Assembly: GCA_037976565.1 (NCBI GenBank) | Contig: CP137668.1 | Location: forward strand, 6,136,496 to 6,200,495 | DNA: 64,000 nt | Direction of reading: 5' to 3' | Origin: Mesocentrotus franciscanus | Taxonomy: Eukaryota; Echinodermata; Echinoidea; Camarodonta; Strongylocentrotidae | In this document: positions 1 to 13,000 of the stretch, in pieces | Layout: the number at the start of each line of letters is the position of its first letter | How positions within the stretch are numbered: position 1 is the stretch's first letter | Program-made: the position numbers and the translations under genes | The notes under the pieces: generated by a model | Seen by the model: only the letters and a program-made list of their open reading frames with translations | What the model was told of the DNA's origin: nothing | Database searches by the model: none

Positions 1-545
1 TTTGCAAGATGCATACATGTCCCGAGTTTGATAGTAATCCATCCGACAGTATTGACAATGCGTTCACAAGCTATTTTTACGTACATAATGAGCGCCATGA
101 CCTTTGACCTTTGACCCCAAAATCTAATCAGTTCATTGGCTCTGCAAGATACATACATGACCCAAGTTTGGCGCTACTCCATCAATCGGTTCATGAGATA
201 ACGCGATCACGAGCTATTTTTGCATACATAATAAAGCCCTGTGACCTTTGACCTTGTGACCCCAAAATCTAATCAGTTCGTTGGCTCTGCAAGATACATA
301 CATGATCCAAGTTTGGCAGTAATCCATCAATCGGTTCTTGTGATAACTGGATCACAAGCTATTTTTGCATACATAATAAGCCCTGTGACCTTTGACCTTT
401 GACCTTGTGACCCCATAATCTAATCAGTTCGTTGGCTCTGCAAGATACATACATGATCCAAGTTTGGCAGTAATCTATCAATTGGTTCTTGTGATAACGC
501 GAGAACGAGAACGGGACGTACGTATGTATGTACGGACGGACGGAC
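1..545. repeat. tandem repeat, unit about 146-151 bp, with DR1 motifs
   Basis: About 3.5 degenerate units start near 1 and run to about 545. Each carries a landmark AATCTAATCAGTTC (near 119, 265 and 416), then GGCTCTGCAAGATACATACATG and CCAAGTTTGG. Each of the three full units also carries TGACCTTTGACC. The block ends in GACGGACGGACGGAC followed by a hairpin at 560-590 (GCCTCCG...CGGAGGC). It lies in NKAIN intron 5 and has no coding potential. Confidence 0.85.
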
Positions 546-1025
546 AACCAGAAAACATAATGCCTCCGGCTACTTTGTAGCGGAGGCATAAAAAGAATGG
601 TGCAGAAGGAGGCAAAGATGTATACATGAATACAGAATTGATGCATACCTGCTTGAAAAGGGCAAACTGATTTTTATCAAGGACTAAAAATCATATACAA
701 ATTTGGCTACTCTCCTCAAATGGCTTACAGAATGGACTTGATATATCTCTTGCACTTATCTGATGCCACCTAGCAGAATACTTGCACACCTTAAAATTTA
801 GATGATTTAGAAGAAGAAGAAAAAAAAGGATTCAGGTATTTGTTTAATGAGAAAAAAGAGTTCCTCCCTCCATTACACTATGAAGAAAGCTAAAAGGTAC
901 AAGAACATAGCACAAGAAAAAAGTCATCTGCAGTGTACTTGAAAGAATGCAAGATGAATGATTCCACACGCAGTATTCATGCAGCTTTCAACAGCTTATG
1001 CGTATCTAGTATGCAAGAACTGTAT
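546..1025. other. NKAIN intron 5 sequence, no gene seen
   Basis: After the hairpin end of the DR1 repeat the sequence is AT-rich, with an A/G-rich stretch near 810-870. The missing final NKAIN exon is not here: no reading frame resembles the conserved cytoplasmic tail. Confidence 0.6.
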
Positions 1026-1031
1026 ACTTAC

Positions 1032-1092
1032 AGCTGTCTTCTTCTTCGTTGAATTTCTTTACCATGACCATAGCCCCAATGACACCCAAGAC
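1032..1092 (-). CDS. NKAIN: NKAIN coding exon 5
   Basis: 61 bp, phase 0 in and phase 1 out. It encodes the end of helix 4 and KKFNEEEDS, which matches the acidic EEED segment of the family just before the conserved cytoplasmic tail. A GTAAGT donor is at 1031-1026. A long purine/pyrimidine tract lies just upstream in the transcript. Confidence 0.9.
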
Positions 1093-4000
1093 CTGGATTA
1101 GGGGAAGAGGGATGTGAGGAGTAAAGAGAAGCGGGGAGTAGAGGAGAGAAGAGGAGGAGAGAAGAGGAGAAGAGAAGAGGAGAAGAGCAGAGGAGAAGAG
1201 AAGAGGAGAAGAGAAGAGGAGAAGAGAAGAGGAGAAGAGAAGAGAATAGGAGGAGAGAAAGGCAAGGGGACAGACAGAAACGAATAAAAAGGAGATGAAG
1301 ACAGTTGAAACAAACAAGACAAAATTGAAATAGTTCATAGAGTTATTCTAGAGTCCTGGTTATGGAACGAAACATTAATTTCCTCATCTCTCTATGGTTA
1401 TTTTCAATTTTAATAAATATCTACCATCCAAGATGTTTACATACAGTAGAACTGCATATAACGACTGTTCAAAGTCAAAAGGGCATGTGTTAAAATATAT
1501 GAGTTAATGCCATTTTGACTCCAAACAGACGATAAATATCACCTGTAATCATGCTGGGGTCACAGGATGGAAACCATTTTTCGTTGGAGGTTTCAAATTT
1601 AACTTTTAAAATCATAATCCAACACCACAGCAATTTCTTAAGGCAATTACTGGCCCAACATTTGTGCCACTCTGAAATCGATATTTGCATCAATATGGAG
1701 ACCGCGCAGAAGGATCCCTGATAAGAGAAGGGTAGGGTTCTGAGAGATTTCACCTGCACAAGAACAATTTGTGGGGATTTTCGCAATAGGCTCACACTTT
1801 AGCATTTTACATGTTGTTTTTTTGTTTTTGTGTGGTACAACAACAGCCATTCCCTTCATCTGGTCCTTTTTTTTGGGGTGCAAATTGTTACATAATACTT
1901 ACACATAAAAAGCATTGAACTGCAGCATGGATGACCTCTACGTATCTGTAGTCGAGGAGGCAGCCCGTGGCGCCCATCCTCTCTGACGTACTGATACCAG
2001 AAGGCAACGTGGTGATGTTGTACGTCACTGAGCAGTTGAAGCCGTGCTCAATCCACCAGCTTTCACTGCTGCTAGTGTTAAACGTTAAAATATATCGATG
2101 TTGCTGAGGAGATAGAATGGGAAGATGGTTGTGATGGTTATTTTACCTGACTGCTAAGAAAGCATAAATGCTTGTAAGTAAGCAACCAGATGGACGGCGG
2201 CTTTAGGTCCTCTCCGAGGGACCTGGTAGTGAGGATTAATGCCTTAACAAAGGGCACTAGCGCATCGACTTGGTTTCGAACCCGGGTCACCGGATTACGA
2301 GACCACTGCTCTACCAACTGAGCTATCGCGGGAAAAGAGGGAAAAGTTGTCATTGATTAGTGAGATCTGGTACCTCTGTGTCTTCATACATTTAAAATAT
2401 ATTACCAAAGGTTACATCAACTGTGAGTTCCATTACTTCAACCAGGCAATCACTGACATGCTATTGAGAGACTGTACTGTTCTATCTTAATATTACATTG
2501 TTAGTCCCAATTTTATTGCTTCCAACAACCACTCCCGGACCCCCTGTCTCCCCTTGTTCTTGACCATCCCCCTCTCCCCAGGTAATGTTGGGGGGAAATA
2601 TACTACATATACACTGTTTGTATGTACCGGTATGCAAATCTAGCCTTGATGATATTCTGTTCATGTACACTGTATAGCTCATATAACATAACATAACAAT
2701 TAAAATGGGTCTGTGTGCTTGGAAAGAGCTTTGAAATTACAACCAGACTGCAGACTCACAGCTGTGATAGGGCATGGGCATTGATGGAATAAATTTAAGA
2801 ATCTATACTGGATCAGCTAATTTGGATCTAATCCAAAGTTTGTGAAAAGTTGTCAATACTCTGCATGCAAACAAACATGTACATTGCACAATGATTAATT
2901 ACAGTATGTCCTATGGTTGAGAGATGGTTGGATAGCTTTCACTGCCTGTATTATGTTTTGCTGTGTTTTATGAGGTATCCCAAGCAGCTGACATTAATGT
3001 ATGTGACAGTTACGAAGCTTGTCTGGCTGAAATGCCAGGCTAGTTTCAACAGGGGTAAAATCATGATCCCATTCCTCCTTCACGTACACTGTGCAAGTTT
3101 AGTATGAATCTTTTGGATGCGGTCAACTTATGATTCATTGTCTGAAACTAATTAATAAATTGCACTTTAAATATTGAATTCCACTTATAATTTTTTAAAA
3201 TAAAAAATGAAATATTTGCCCAATTATAGCAAATATCTATTGGGTATGTGCAACTGATTTATGCTTACAGCTTTGGATTTTCAAATGGTTTCTCAAGAAG
3301 AAGAAGGGGGGGATAAGATGACTTCTTTGGGGAATAAGATGACTTCTTTGGGTTTAAACTTTTAACCATAGCCTGGAGTGACTATAAACCTAAAACTGAA
3401 AGTTTGATCACATTTGTACATGTATTGTACATCCATGGCATATTGTACAATGTACATGGACTTGTACAATGTATATGGACATATACAATACATGTACATG
3501 GACATATACATGTACATGTACACCTGTACATGTACATGTATATATACAATTTATAATTCACACTGATGTTTTGACTGTCTATAACTTACACTGTAGAAAA
3601 CGAAACACATCCATGTAGGCCTGATTATTCAAGATGCCTATAAGTAACACCCTGTACAAACATATGTACCTTTTAAACTTCTTACTTCACAGTTCACAAT
3701 GTATTGTGTACATTATTTATAACAGTGCGGCATGCAAGAGCATCGCTCTCCTCCTCCTCTATCTTTCCATCCTCCCTCCCTCCCTTTCATCTCAGAGTTC
3801 ATCTTCCCAATCTCATAGAGGAATTTCAAGCCGCCTCACAAGCTCAAAATTCATTGATGTCTACATCTGTTTTAAAGATAGTTGAATCTACATCTGGGGA
3901 AAATGCCAATAAAGACTGTCCTATATACACAATATGCCTATACACAAAACATGCCCTGTCTTCTCCAATTTAACACGAAATTGGTTTTCAAACCAATTTC

Positions 4001-7000
4001 TTTCAAATGTTAATTTCGCAATGCTTCTGTTGTTCTCTGTGATACAAAGTATTCAGAACTGAAGGTCAATGTAATAATAACCAAATTCAAAAGCTAAATA
4101 AAATGACATGTTTACATGCATGTAGCTCATTTTAATTTCTTATCAATTCTTTTTGGATAGTGACTTTGCTAATTTCTTTGTTTATTAATGTCATGTCTTT
4201 CTACTGTTATTAAGATTGTTGTTCTGTTTTGTTTTGTTTTGTTTTTTGTTTTAATGGGGGAGGTTGAGTCAGAAGCATACTACAGACAATTTTCTTTTGC
4301 TACTGCATTTTTGTAAAGGCGGTTTACTATTACATGTGCGAATGATCCCTTGCATAGTAGTTATAATTAGGCAGCCCACATACACAAAATGTGATCTCTA
4401 CCATCAATCACCACCTCTTACCCACCCCTGATCAAGAGAGATGTATATCCACCACGGAATGCATCAGGTAATCTATACTGTCTCTCAAACGACCTTAACC
4501 TGGTTCATATGACCTTTCTGCTCTGAAATTTCAGCCTACATGTAAGATATGTAGTCTGCAGGCACAAACCCTTCTTGTCAGTTGAATGCATTTAAGCCAT
4601 AACACAGGGTCTGAAATGTAAGACTATACATACATGTAGATCAAAAAAATACTTTAAATTCTGTTCACATGAGCTCTTTTTACTTAGGATTTGGTGTTGT
4701 ATACATGTACATTGTAAGTGGGATTTACTCAAAATTTTACTGGGTTTTGGGGGGGTACTCTTTTAGAGCTTACTGGAGCTATTTCGCTCACCGCTCCTCA
4801 TGTATTTTTTCGCTGTCGTCCATACCTGCATGCCATATATGTAGACCCTACACTGTACACAAAGTCTTTAAGGCTTTAAAACATTACCGGTATATTACCG
4901 TAAGTGACTAATAGGGTCTGTGCTTAAAGACTACCGGAGATCAGCATGGCCATTGCAAGAGAAGGCTATACCTATAGATTGCCTTTTCCATCAGTCTTTC
5001 TGACATCATTATTCATTGTGAACCTTTACTGAAGAATGAGGACAAATTCATATTAAATACATATATAGTTCATTGAATAATTTACTGTTTGTAATTTAAG
5101 TCATGGCCATAATGCAAGGTTTCCCGAGTCATACATGTACATGTATAATGAGTCAAATTAAAAGTCCCTTGAAATAATAAATTGACAGCAGTAATACTAA
5201 AATAGACACCAAGTTTGCAGGCTCTATAAGGAGCTTATGATTTGAATGTGGTATACCATTACCGTACATGTATGTAAAATCAAATCAAGTAGAAAAGTGG
5301 TAGAATAATGCATGGCCAATGCAGATCTGTTAAAACCATCAAATTTGATTGCAGTTCAAGCTGTGCTTACTTTTCTTTGATAGTTTGATATCCATAACAG
5401 TTTCAAAAATATTGTTTTACCAAACAAAGAAACAAAAAACAAACCAAAAAGCCAACAAACAACAACAATTGTTGGGGATAAAGGAAGTGGCTGAAAGTAA
5501 TTTTGCAGTTTTACATGCAGTAAATGGGCAATCCAGATGAGCAAAAGTAAAAACAAACTAATAAGATCCTGCTGGATATCACATTCACTGAATAGCTCAA
5601 CTCACATTTTTGAGAATGGAATCTGGTATTTAACAAAATCTTTCAATCTTCTTTCTTTATCATTAAAATGTGAGTTATAATGCATGTACGTGAGTGGGAA
5701 TGACTACCAGTACATACAATGTACATGTGTATGTAAATGAACATTGTAGATCCATTAATGTATTTAAATATTTGCTTTTTAATCTGCTTTATTTCTACAC
5801 GACTGATTTTGCAGATCTATATCATACAGTATTTTTGGAGTTACTTTTCCCGGGGCTACATTCTCCTTTAATACCCTCATTCTATATCTATATTTTCTTC
5901 TCTATTTCTTCCTTCTAGTCTTCTCCCATTCATCCATATATGTTCTATTATTTTTCTATTCATACTTTTGATGCATTTGATATTTTGATATGAATATATT
6001 TATATTATAAACTTTGTATAAGTTGTGTAATTTTATGTAATATGCTTCACCTGGACGGAAAGTTTCTTCTTTTGTTTTGGAAGAAGACAATAAATGATAT
6101 ATTCTATTCTATTCTATTTGTGGTTTTGAAGTGTTATCTTCACTTTTATTCTAAAATCATGATCATTACCATAACTCAGAATAGCTTTACACATATTTTA
6201 AAGATCATTTTGCCTCTTCATTTTGATACACGATGGGCTTGATGAAGCATACATGTACATGTACATTGTGTATATACGAACAGAAACATAGCTGTACTCT
6301 ACCTCCCCACCAACCTTACATGTACCGGTAAGTACCATTCCTGCCCACTGCCTTAACCAGAAGAATAAAGTGATTTACCTTTGACCACAATGAAATCTTA
6401 TCTTGCCTGAACTATGAAGACCATGATAATGTACTTTAACTTTCATCTTTTATTTTTCTTTGTCCTGATAATTATATCAAGGTGCATTTAATATGATCAG
6501 AAATGAATCAAAAGATTGATTTATGATATACAGTATTTATGATAGAACAGAGTAAAGAATAAATAAAGATATCTTACCTCAAGTGAAAGAATTCCTGCTT
6601 CTAAATATAAACATATGATGAAGATATTCCAACCCAGCCACAGCAATTGCCATATTGAATACTGTAAAGAAATAATGACAAATTTTCATTATACATGTAT
6701 ATTAAAACATATACTTGATCATTAAAATGTAATCATTATTTTGGAGAATATTTTTTTTTAAATAAATCCTTTAATGCACTACATAAACAGTGGACACATG
6801 TAACACAAGGGCAGATCTGTGACCAATTTTTTTTTTAGGAGGTGGGGGAGGTGGTGATATTTTCCCAGGGTTATAATTTCAGGAATCCTGTTGGTTAGTA
6901 CCAGACTTTGTCAGTGGTGGTGGGGGAGAGGAGAAGTGAAGAACGAGAAGGGTGAACAAAAATTATGATTAAAGAACTTTTTTTTGTATCCCTCTCTTAA

Positions 7001-10000
7001 TTTCTCTTGCTTTCATCCCCTGACCTGCTTTATTACAGGCCTAAAATGTCTATCAAGACTTTCAATCATAGGCATGCAAACCTACACATGTACTGTACAT
7101 GTATGTCCCGCTAATTTCTAAGCCAGTAATTTAAACTGAAAATCAATACCATGACAACAGTTTACAATAAAAGGTCACAGTTAGTGATTTGCTTAATGTT
7201 CAGGAACATTATTTTGATGAAGTTCATCTACATACACAAACAGAGGAAGAACAAATTCATAGGTGCAGAGATTTCCCTCTGAAAAAAAACTTCAAAAGAG
7301 CTCTGGTATTATCAAGATATAAAAAAAGAATAAAATAAAATGAAAAAAATAAACCCTGCTACATGTACATGTATGTGAAGAATGCAAATCAAGAGAGAGA
7401 TTCCCTGAATGAAAACGGCTTTATCAAATGGAGTGTACACATGTACAAGGGTAAATCAAACAAAATATTAAACTTGCTATGATGCCAGTAGTCATGACAT
7501 TTCAGGGATGTACTGTACACTGTACGCGTGTACTCATACAGGTCTGTACATGTTCATACATGTATATATGCTTTTTTTTCACTTGTGAGCAGGGGAGAGC
7601 CAAGGGGGATAACATAAACAATAATGGGGTGTAAGAATAATATGGCATGATGATAGGATTACAATGCATTGTACACCTGTACATGTACAGTACATGTAGA
7701 TGGGTCTAATTACAATTACATGTACCAGTAGGCCTACAAGTGTGTTGTATATTCGGGTGCACTGGGACAAATATCCATCTGTACATGATAATTATCATCC
7801 ATACAGTGTACAGTGTACATCCATGATTAAATATCCCTTGCATCATTCAAGATGTAGGCCTACGTAAATGTACACCATGTATATACTGGTGAATACATTG
7901 TAGATACAATGTATATACAGGTATATCCATCTGTACACTGAAAGCTTCACATCACAGCTCTATACATTGTCCATAATTCAGCCGAATCACTTCCCAAGTT
8001 CATAACGTCAAGTGTGAAAACTGACGTAGTTTGTGCTATGGTGACGACAGATGCAATCATGCATGTCATCCCAATTCACCTAATGACTTTTCATGACTGT
8101 ATTGGCAGAGACACAAATTCCATGATGCGTGGTGTGCTTTGGACATAGGACCTTGCAGAATGACAATTAGAGCATGCCAACTTGATGACAAATTTGGTCA
8201 GCACTTCTCCATCAGTCCATCCCACCTAATTTTCACAGTACATCTGTCAATGTACAATGTACATGTACATGTACATCAATGTAGTTGATATTATCTTCAT
8301 TAAGTTTAAATTTAATGCAGGGCTTGAAACTAACAGGCGCCTGGGACACATGGGCATCCAGGATCTAGGATCCCACAAATTTCTTCTTTTTCTTTTTTCT
8401 TTTTTTTACAAACAATGTACATGTACTGTACATGTAGGGCTCATGCATGTACAGACTTTAAAAAGTTAAATTCGGACCCCCTTCCCCCCAAATGGTGTGG
8501 AGCCATGCTTTATGTTCAAACATACATATTTCACAGTTTCTAGCATTACAGTACAAGCACCAGTACCAGTGAGATACCGGTGCTATAAAATACACCATTC
8601 AACATTAATATCTAATGATACTTACTACAATCATAAATTTTGGTCTGTACTGATATGAGCCGAATATGCCGAATAGGACGAAGATGATGTTGAGGAATCC
8701 TCCCAGCATGGGCACCCACATGAAGCCTAGGAAGTCAAACACAAGTCGTTCCGTGGTAGCAATCTGTGCAAAGGATGGAGAGGAAAAATGAAAGGGGTAC
8801 AAACTATAGATTACAACATGGTAGAAACTGTATAGAACACATTACAAAATTTCTCTCTAGGATATATTTTGTACAGAATAGATACACCTGAATACAATGT
8901 ACATCAAACATGATAACATGTGTTCTGAATGACAGAATAAAAGACTTCTCTCCAAACTAAATAGATTAGGTACAATATAGGGGAGGATGGGCTTTCTGTA
9001 GTACTAGAAATAAACAATAAAATTGTCATTTAAGATTGTTCTAAAAAATTACAGTTATAATATATATATACATGTAGTACAGGTATGTTTTTGATAGTAG
9101 ATAATTAATTTGTCTGATATTATCAAAAGCAAAGCCATTATTACATGTAAATATGCTTGTATAAGTTGTATAAAATAATTATACTGTTTCTTTTGTAGGT
9201 ACAGTACGTTTTGTAATTTACAGACTTTTGAAATATTTGAAATAGTCTTTGATGATAAGGGTGTGCAAAATGATACAAAGGGATATTCCAGATCAGATGA
9301 CAGTCAGTATTCATCGATACATTTAAACTTCGAATGTACACTATAGAATAAAAATTCTAATCCCCATCCATACCAATTTTGCCAGGAAATTGAAAAGAAC
9401 ACGAACATTCCTTTCTTAATTGAAAAATACAAACACATACATGTACACATTTAAATTATCTAGATTGTCACGATTCCACATCAATATTAATACTCAGTAG
9501 AGTACACAGGGGCGTGGGACCATGGGTCACGTCATTGATCAAGTGCTTTCAGTACACAGTACAAGTGCATGCTAATTTGCTTATGAAACCAATAGTATAA
9601 TAAGGACCATTCATATGATATACGATGCTTTACTTGTCAACACACCTACAAGCTTTAGTTTCATTTTTGAAAGTTCATACCAATTGAACACCATGCTGAT
9701 AGACTTTGACAGCATGTGATGATAATCATGACCATTGTACAGACTACAGAGACGAAGGTAAAACTACAGAAAATACCGGTATGTAAAATGTTAATATACT
9801 AGATGTATGTACATGTATGCATGTACTTGTAGGCCTAAATCTATGATGAAGGAATACATTTTATATCACCCCCTTCCCCATTTTATATCTTTATCCATCT
9901 CTCTCTCTCTCCCTCTCTCTCTCTCAAACTCTATTCAATTCATCAGACAGTTTGCAGTATGTAACAAGAAGATTAGCTCAAATTTAAACAGGAAGACCTA

Positions 10001-13000
10001 TTGTCCCCCCACAATTCAACTATTCAAGGCAAACTTGAATTCATGTCCACATAAACAAGGAAGTGTTCATCTAAAATACATGGTACACAAGTAGAACACA
10101 AGGAGGGGTATATTAATACCAGCCCAGACTAAAAGGGAATCAGACAAGGGATAACAAAACTCCTTTGTCAGATAGGTGTGAAAAGGCTTGGGTTTTAACT
10201 TTTAAGGCCTGCTTTGCAAACTTATCTTAATACCCTCATGTTAGAAAAGAGGCATAATCTATCAAATTTTGAGAGGTTCCCTATTTTTCATTTATTCACC
10301 TGTTAATCCAACATGTACAGTACATGTACAAATAAACAGTCTAATATGACATGTACATGTACATGTACACAACTGGTGTACTGTAGGTACATGTACATGT
10401 ATGTATCATACAATGATCCCATCTCCCTGAAATTTGATGCAGGCAAGTGAACATGTATTTTTGAGAAACTGTACACACTGGATGGATGCAGTAATTTAAA
10501 ATAAATGCACTATGATTTCAGATTATAAAACGTATATTTACTCGTCTCGACATTATCAACCTCCTACAGAATGATATTGGTTTCGGAAGAGATGCCTTGT
10601 TTAAATACAGTATGTATAGGCCTACATGTACATGTTCATGGCATGGCCATCTACATGTCAGGGCTGCCAACACTCACGCATTGAGCGTGAGACTCACGCA
10701 TTTCACTCAATTCTCACGCTCTCACGCTAACAATGAAATTCCTCACGCACAAATCTTAAATAACTAAATAATAATAAAAACAGATAAATTTGAATGAATT
10801 ATGCGACCAAAATCAAGAATTTAGAAAGTTTTTCCTCCTTTTATCCCCTTTATCGAAGACGAAAGCCTCGATTCACCATGGAGCTAAAAGACTCTTTTAG
10901 CTCCATGATCTCACTTATCGCGCGGCGTGTGTAAGATCGGCGACTATATAGCTAGCTAGCCATGATGCACGTATCCTCGCACTGTACCCATATCCATATG
11001 CAGCTAGCCGGGTCGGCCCGAGCCTGCCCGGACGCGCCCGGAGTTCGAGTACGTCATCAGTTGATCGAGAGAATAGCAAAGATTTCACGGTTCTATGCTT
11101 TGTATTTAAAGAAGGCCTAATATTACTTCATACAGTAGAAGAGAATGAGAGGGATTATAAAAATATAAAGTGAGTTTTGAGAGTGAAAATGACTTGTGAT
11201 TATATGTAACAACTAAAGTTGAACGAAAACTTGCCTGTGGCTTTGTCTCAGAGAGTGAGCGCGTGGGGCCCTCAGCACCTCGCTCTACGCCTAGCCCAGC
11301 GGCCACGTTCGTGGGCGAACAATCAGGTATTCCATGTTAATAATTTTCTTTATCTCTCTGTATGATTTTCTCTCTCTCCATATTGCCTTTAGCTATATGT
11401 TAAAATACTCTCTTAAGTATGCACCAGATCACACAATTTCACATTGAAAAATAAAAAGCTCTACACTGTGGGAGGGGGACGCCCTCCCACATCCACCCCC
11501 ACTCCCTCGCTCCGCTCGGTCGGGCTTGGTCGCTTCGCTCCCTCGCGCTAACGCTTCTCGTATAATCTCACTCTCAACTGTTTTCCAATGTTGGCAGCTC
11601 TGCATGTATATGTATACTATGGGGATCTGTAACAGCTTCTAAAGGTAAAACATAAATTCAAATACATACACTGTACAGTACATGTTATATGAATAGAACA
11701 CATAAATTAAATCTATATAATGATTTTGCCTAAATTGCCCATGCCCATACCTGGCCCTAATGCCACTAAAGTAACTGTCTGTGAGCAGCAGACAAAAGGG
11801 TCCCCTACAAAAGATTTGGCCATTGAGGTGAGTCAGCTGTGAAAGAATTCAATGAATTGAACCTTTCACTATCCATCAGTTCCTTATTCCTTTGTGGGAG
11901 GGACCATTGAACTTTTGTTACCGCTCTCTTCGCACAAAAGGGTTGGTTTACAAAAGCAGGTGAGGAAAAACATCTTTGAATTTAGATTCACACGCTCTGC
12001 CAAAAGATCTCAAGTCACTACAAAGTACAGTAAATCCATCGTACATGTACAAAACTAGTCAAGTACTATATATATCTCTGTTGGTAGCAAGTAATTTATC
12101 AAATCTGCAAAGACCACATGCGTTCTTAAAATCTACATAGAGTGGTGAAGTGTGACGTCATCAAAAATCTATTTTGGAATTTCTCAATTTTTTCTTAATT
12201 TTCCGAAAGAGCATCAAAAATAATGTCCAAATGTCGAAAACCAATTGAATAGGTTGTAAGTATTGGCTGAGATATGACCATCTGAATAAAAAGATTGCAT
12301 ATGGGAACTCAGTGTTATATTGCTCTGGCTCCTAATCAGCCAGAGCAATATAACACTGAGTTCTCTTTCGGAAAATGAAGAAAAAATTGAGAAATTCCAA
12401 AAATAGATTTGTATGACGTCACAGCTTCGGTACTCTATGTACATGTACATTGTGTACATGCATGTCATTCTGTCAGTCTGTCTCCTGTTTTATATTTTGA
12501 TATACATTTATCAATAGGCCTACATGTACACTGTACATGTACATAACAGGACAATGTGCATGTTACTGGTACATGTATGTGCATGTTACTGGTACATGTA
12601 CATTGAGACTGTAGACCTCTTGTTCTATGCATATTTATTATAGGCCTGTACCTGTACTTACCGTACAATGACGTGCTGAGAGACATTGTAGATGGACAGT
12701 ATTACCCTACATACATGTACACTGTACATGTACAGTCAGAATGTCATTATCATGTACATGTACATGTACTCATGTAGAATTACACATCAATAATTTGTAC
12801 ACAGATCTGTACAATTTCAAAATATACACATGCAAGCTTATAATAAACTTAATGTATGCATTATTAGATAGGCAAGACTACATGCAACTAAATAATTAAA
12901 ATCATTATACATGTAGTACACCATCCTAAAAGTAAACATCACTGTCTATGAAGGGCTAGTTGCATAAGCCCTTTAGGCTTTACACTTGTCAATCATCACA

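Noticed and set aside
1098..1338. Phe/Ser/Leu-rich minus-strand frames overlapping NKAIN exon 5
   Set aside because: Only 1032-1092 is a spliced exon; the rest is the intronic pyrimidine tract.
2270..2333. A tRNA-Thr-like gene on the minus strand
   Set aside because: The head lacks a closing acceptor stem and runs straight into a SINE body shared with 43.1 kb, so it is a SINE and not a functional tRNA.
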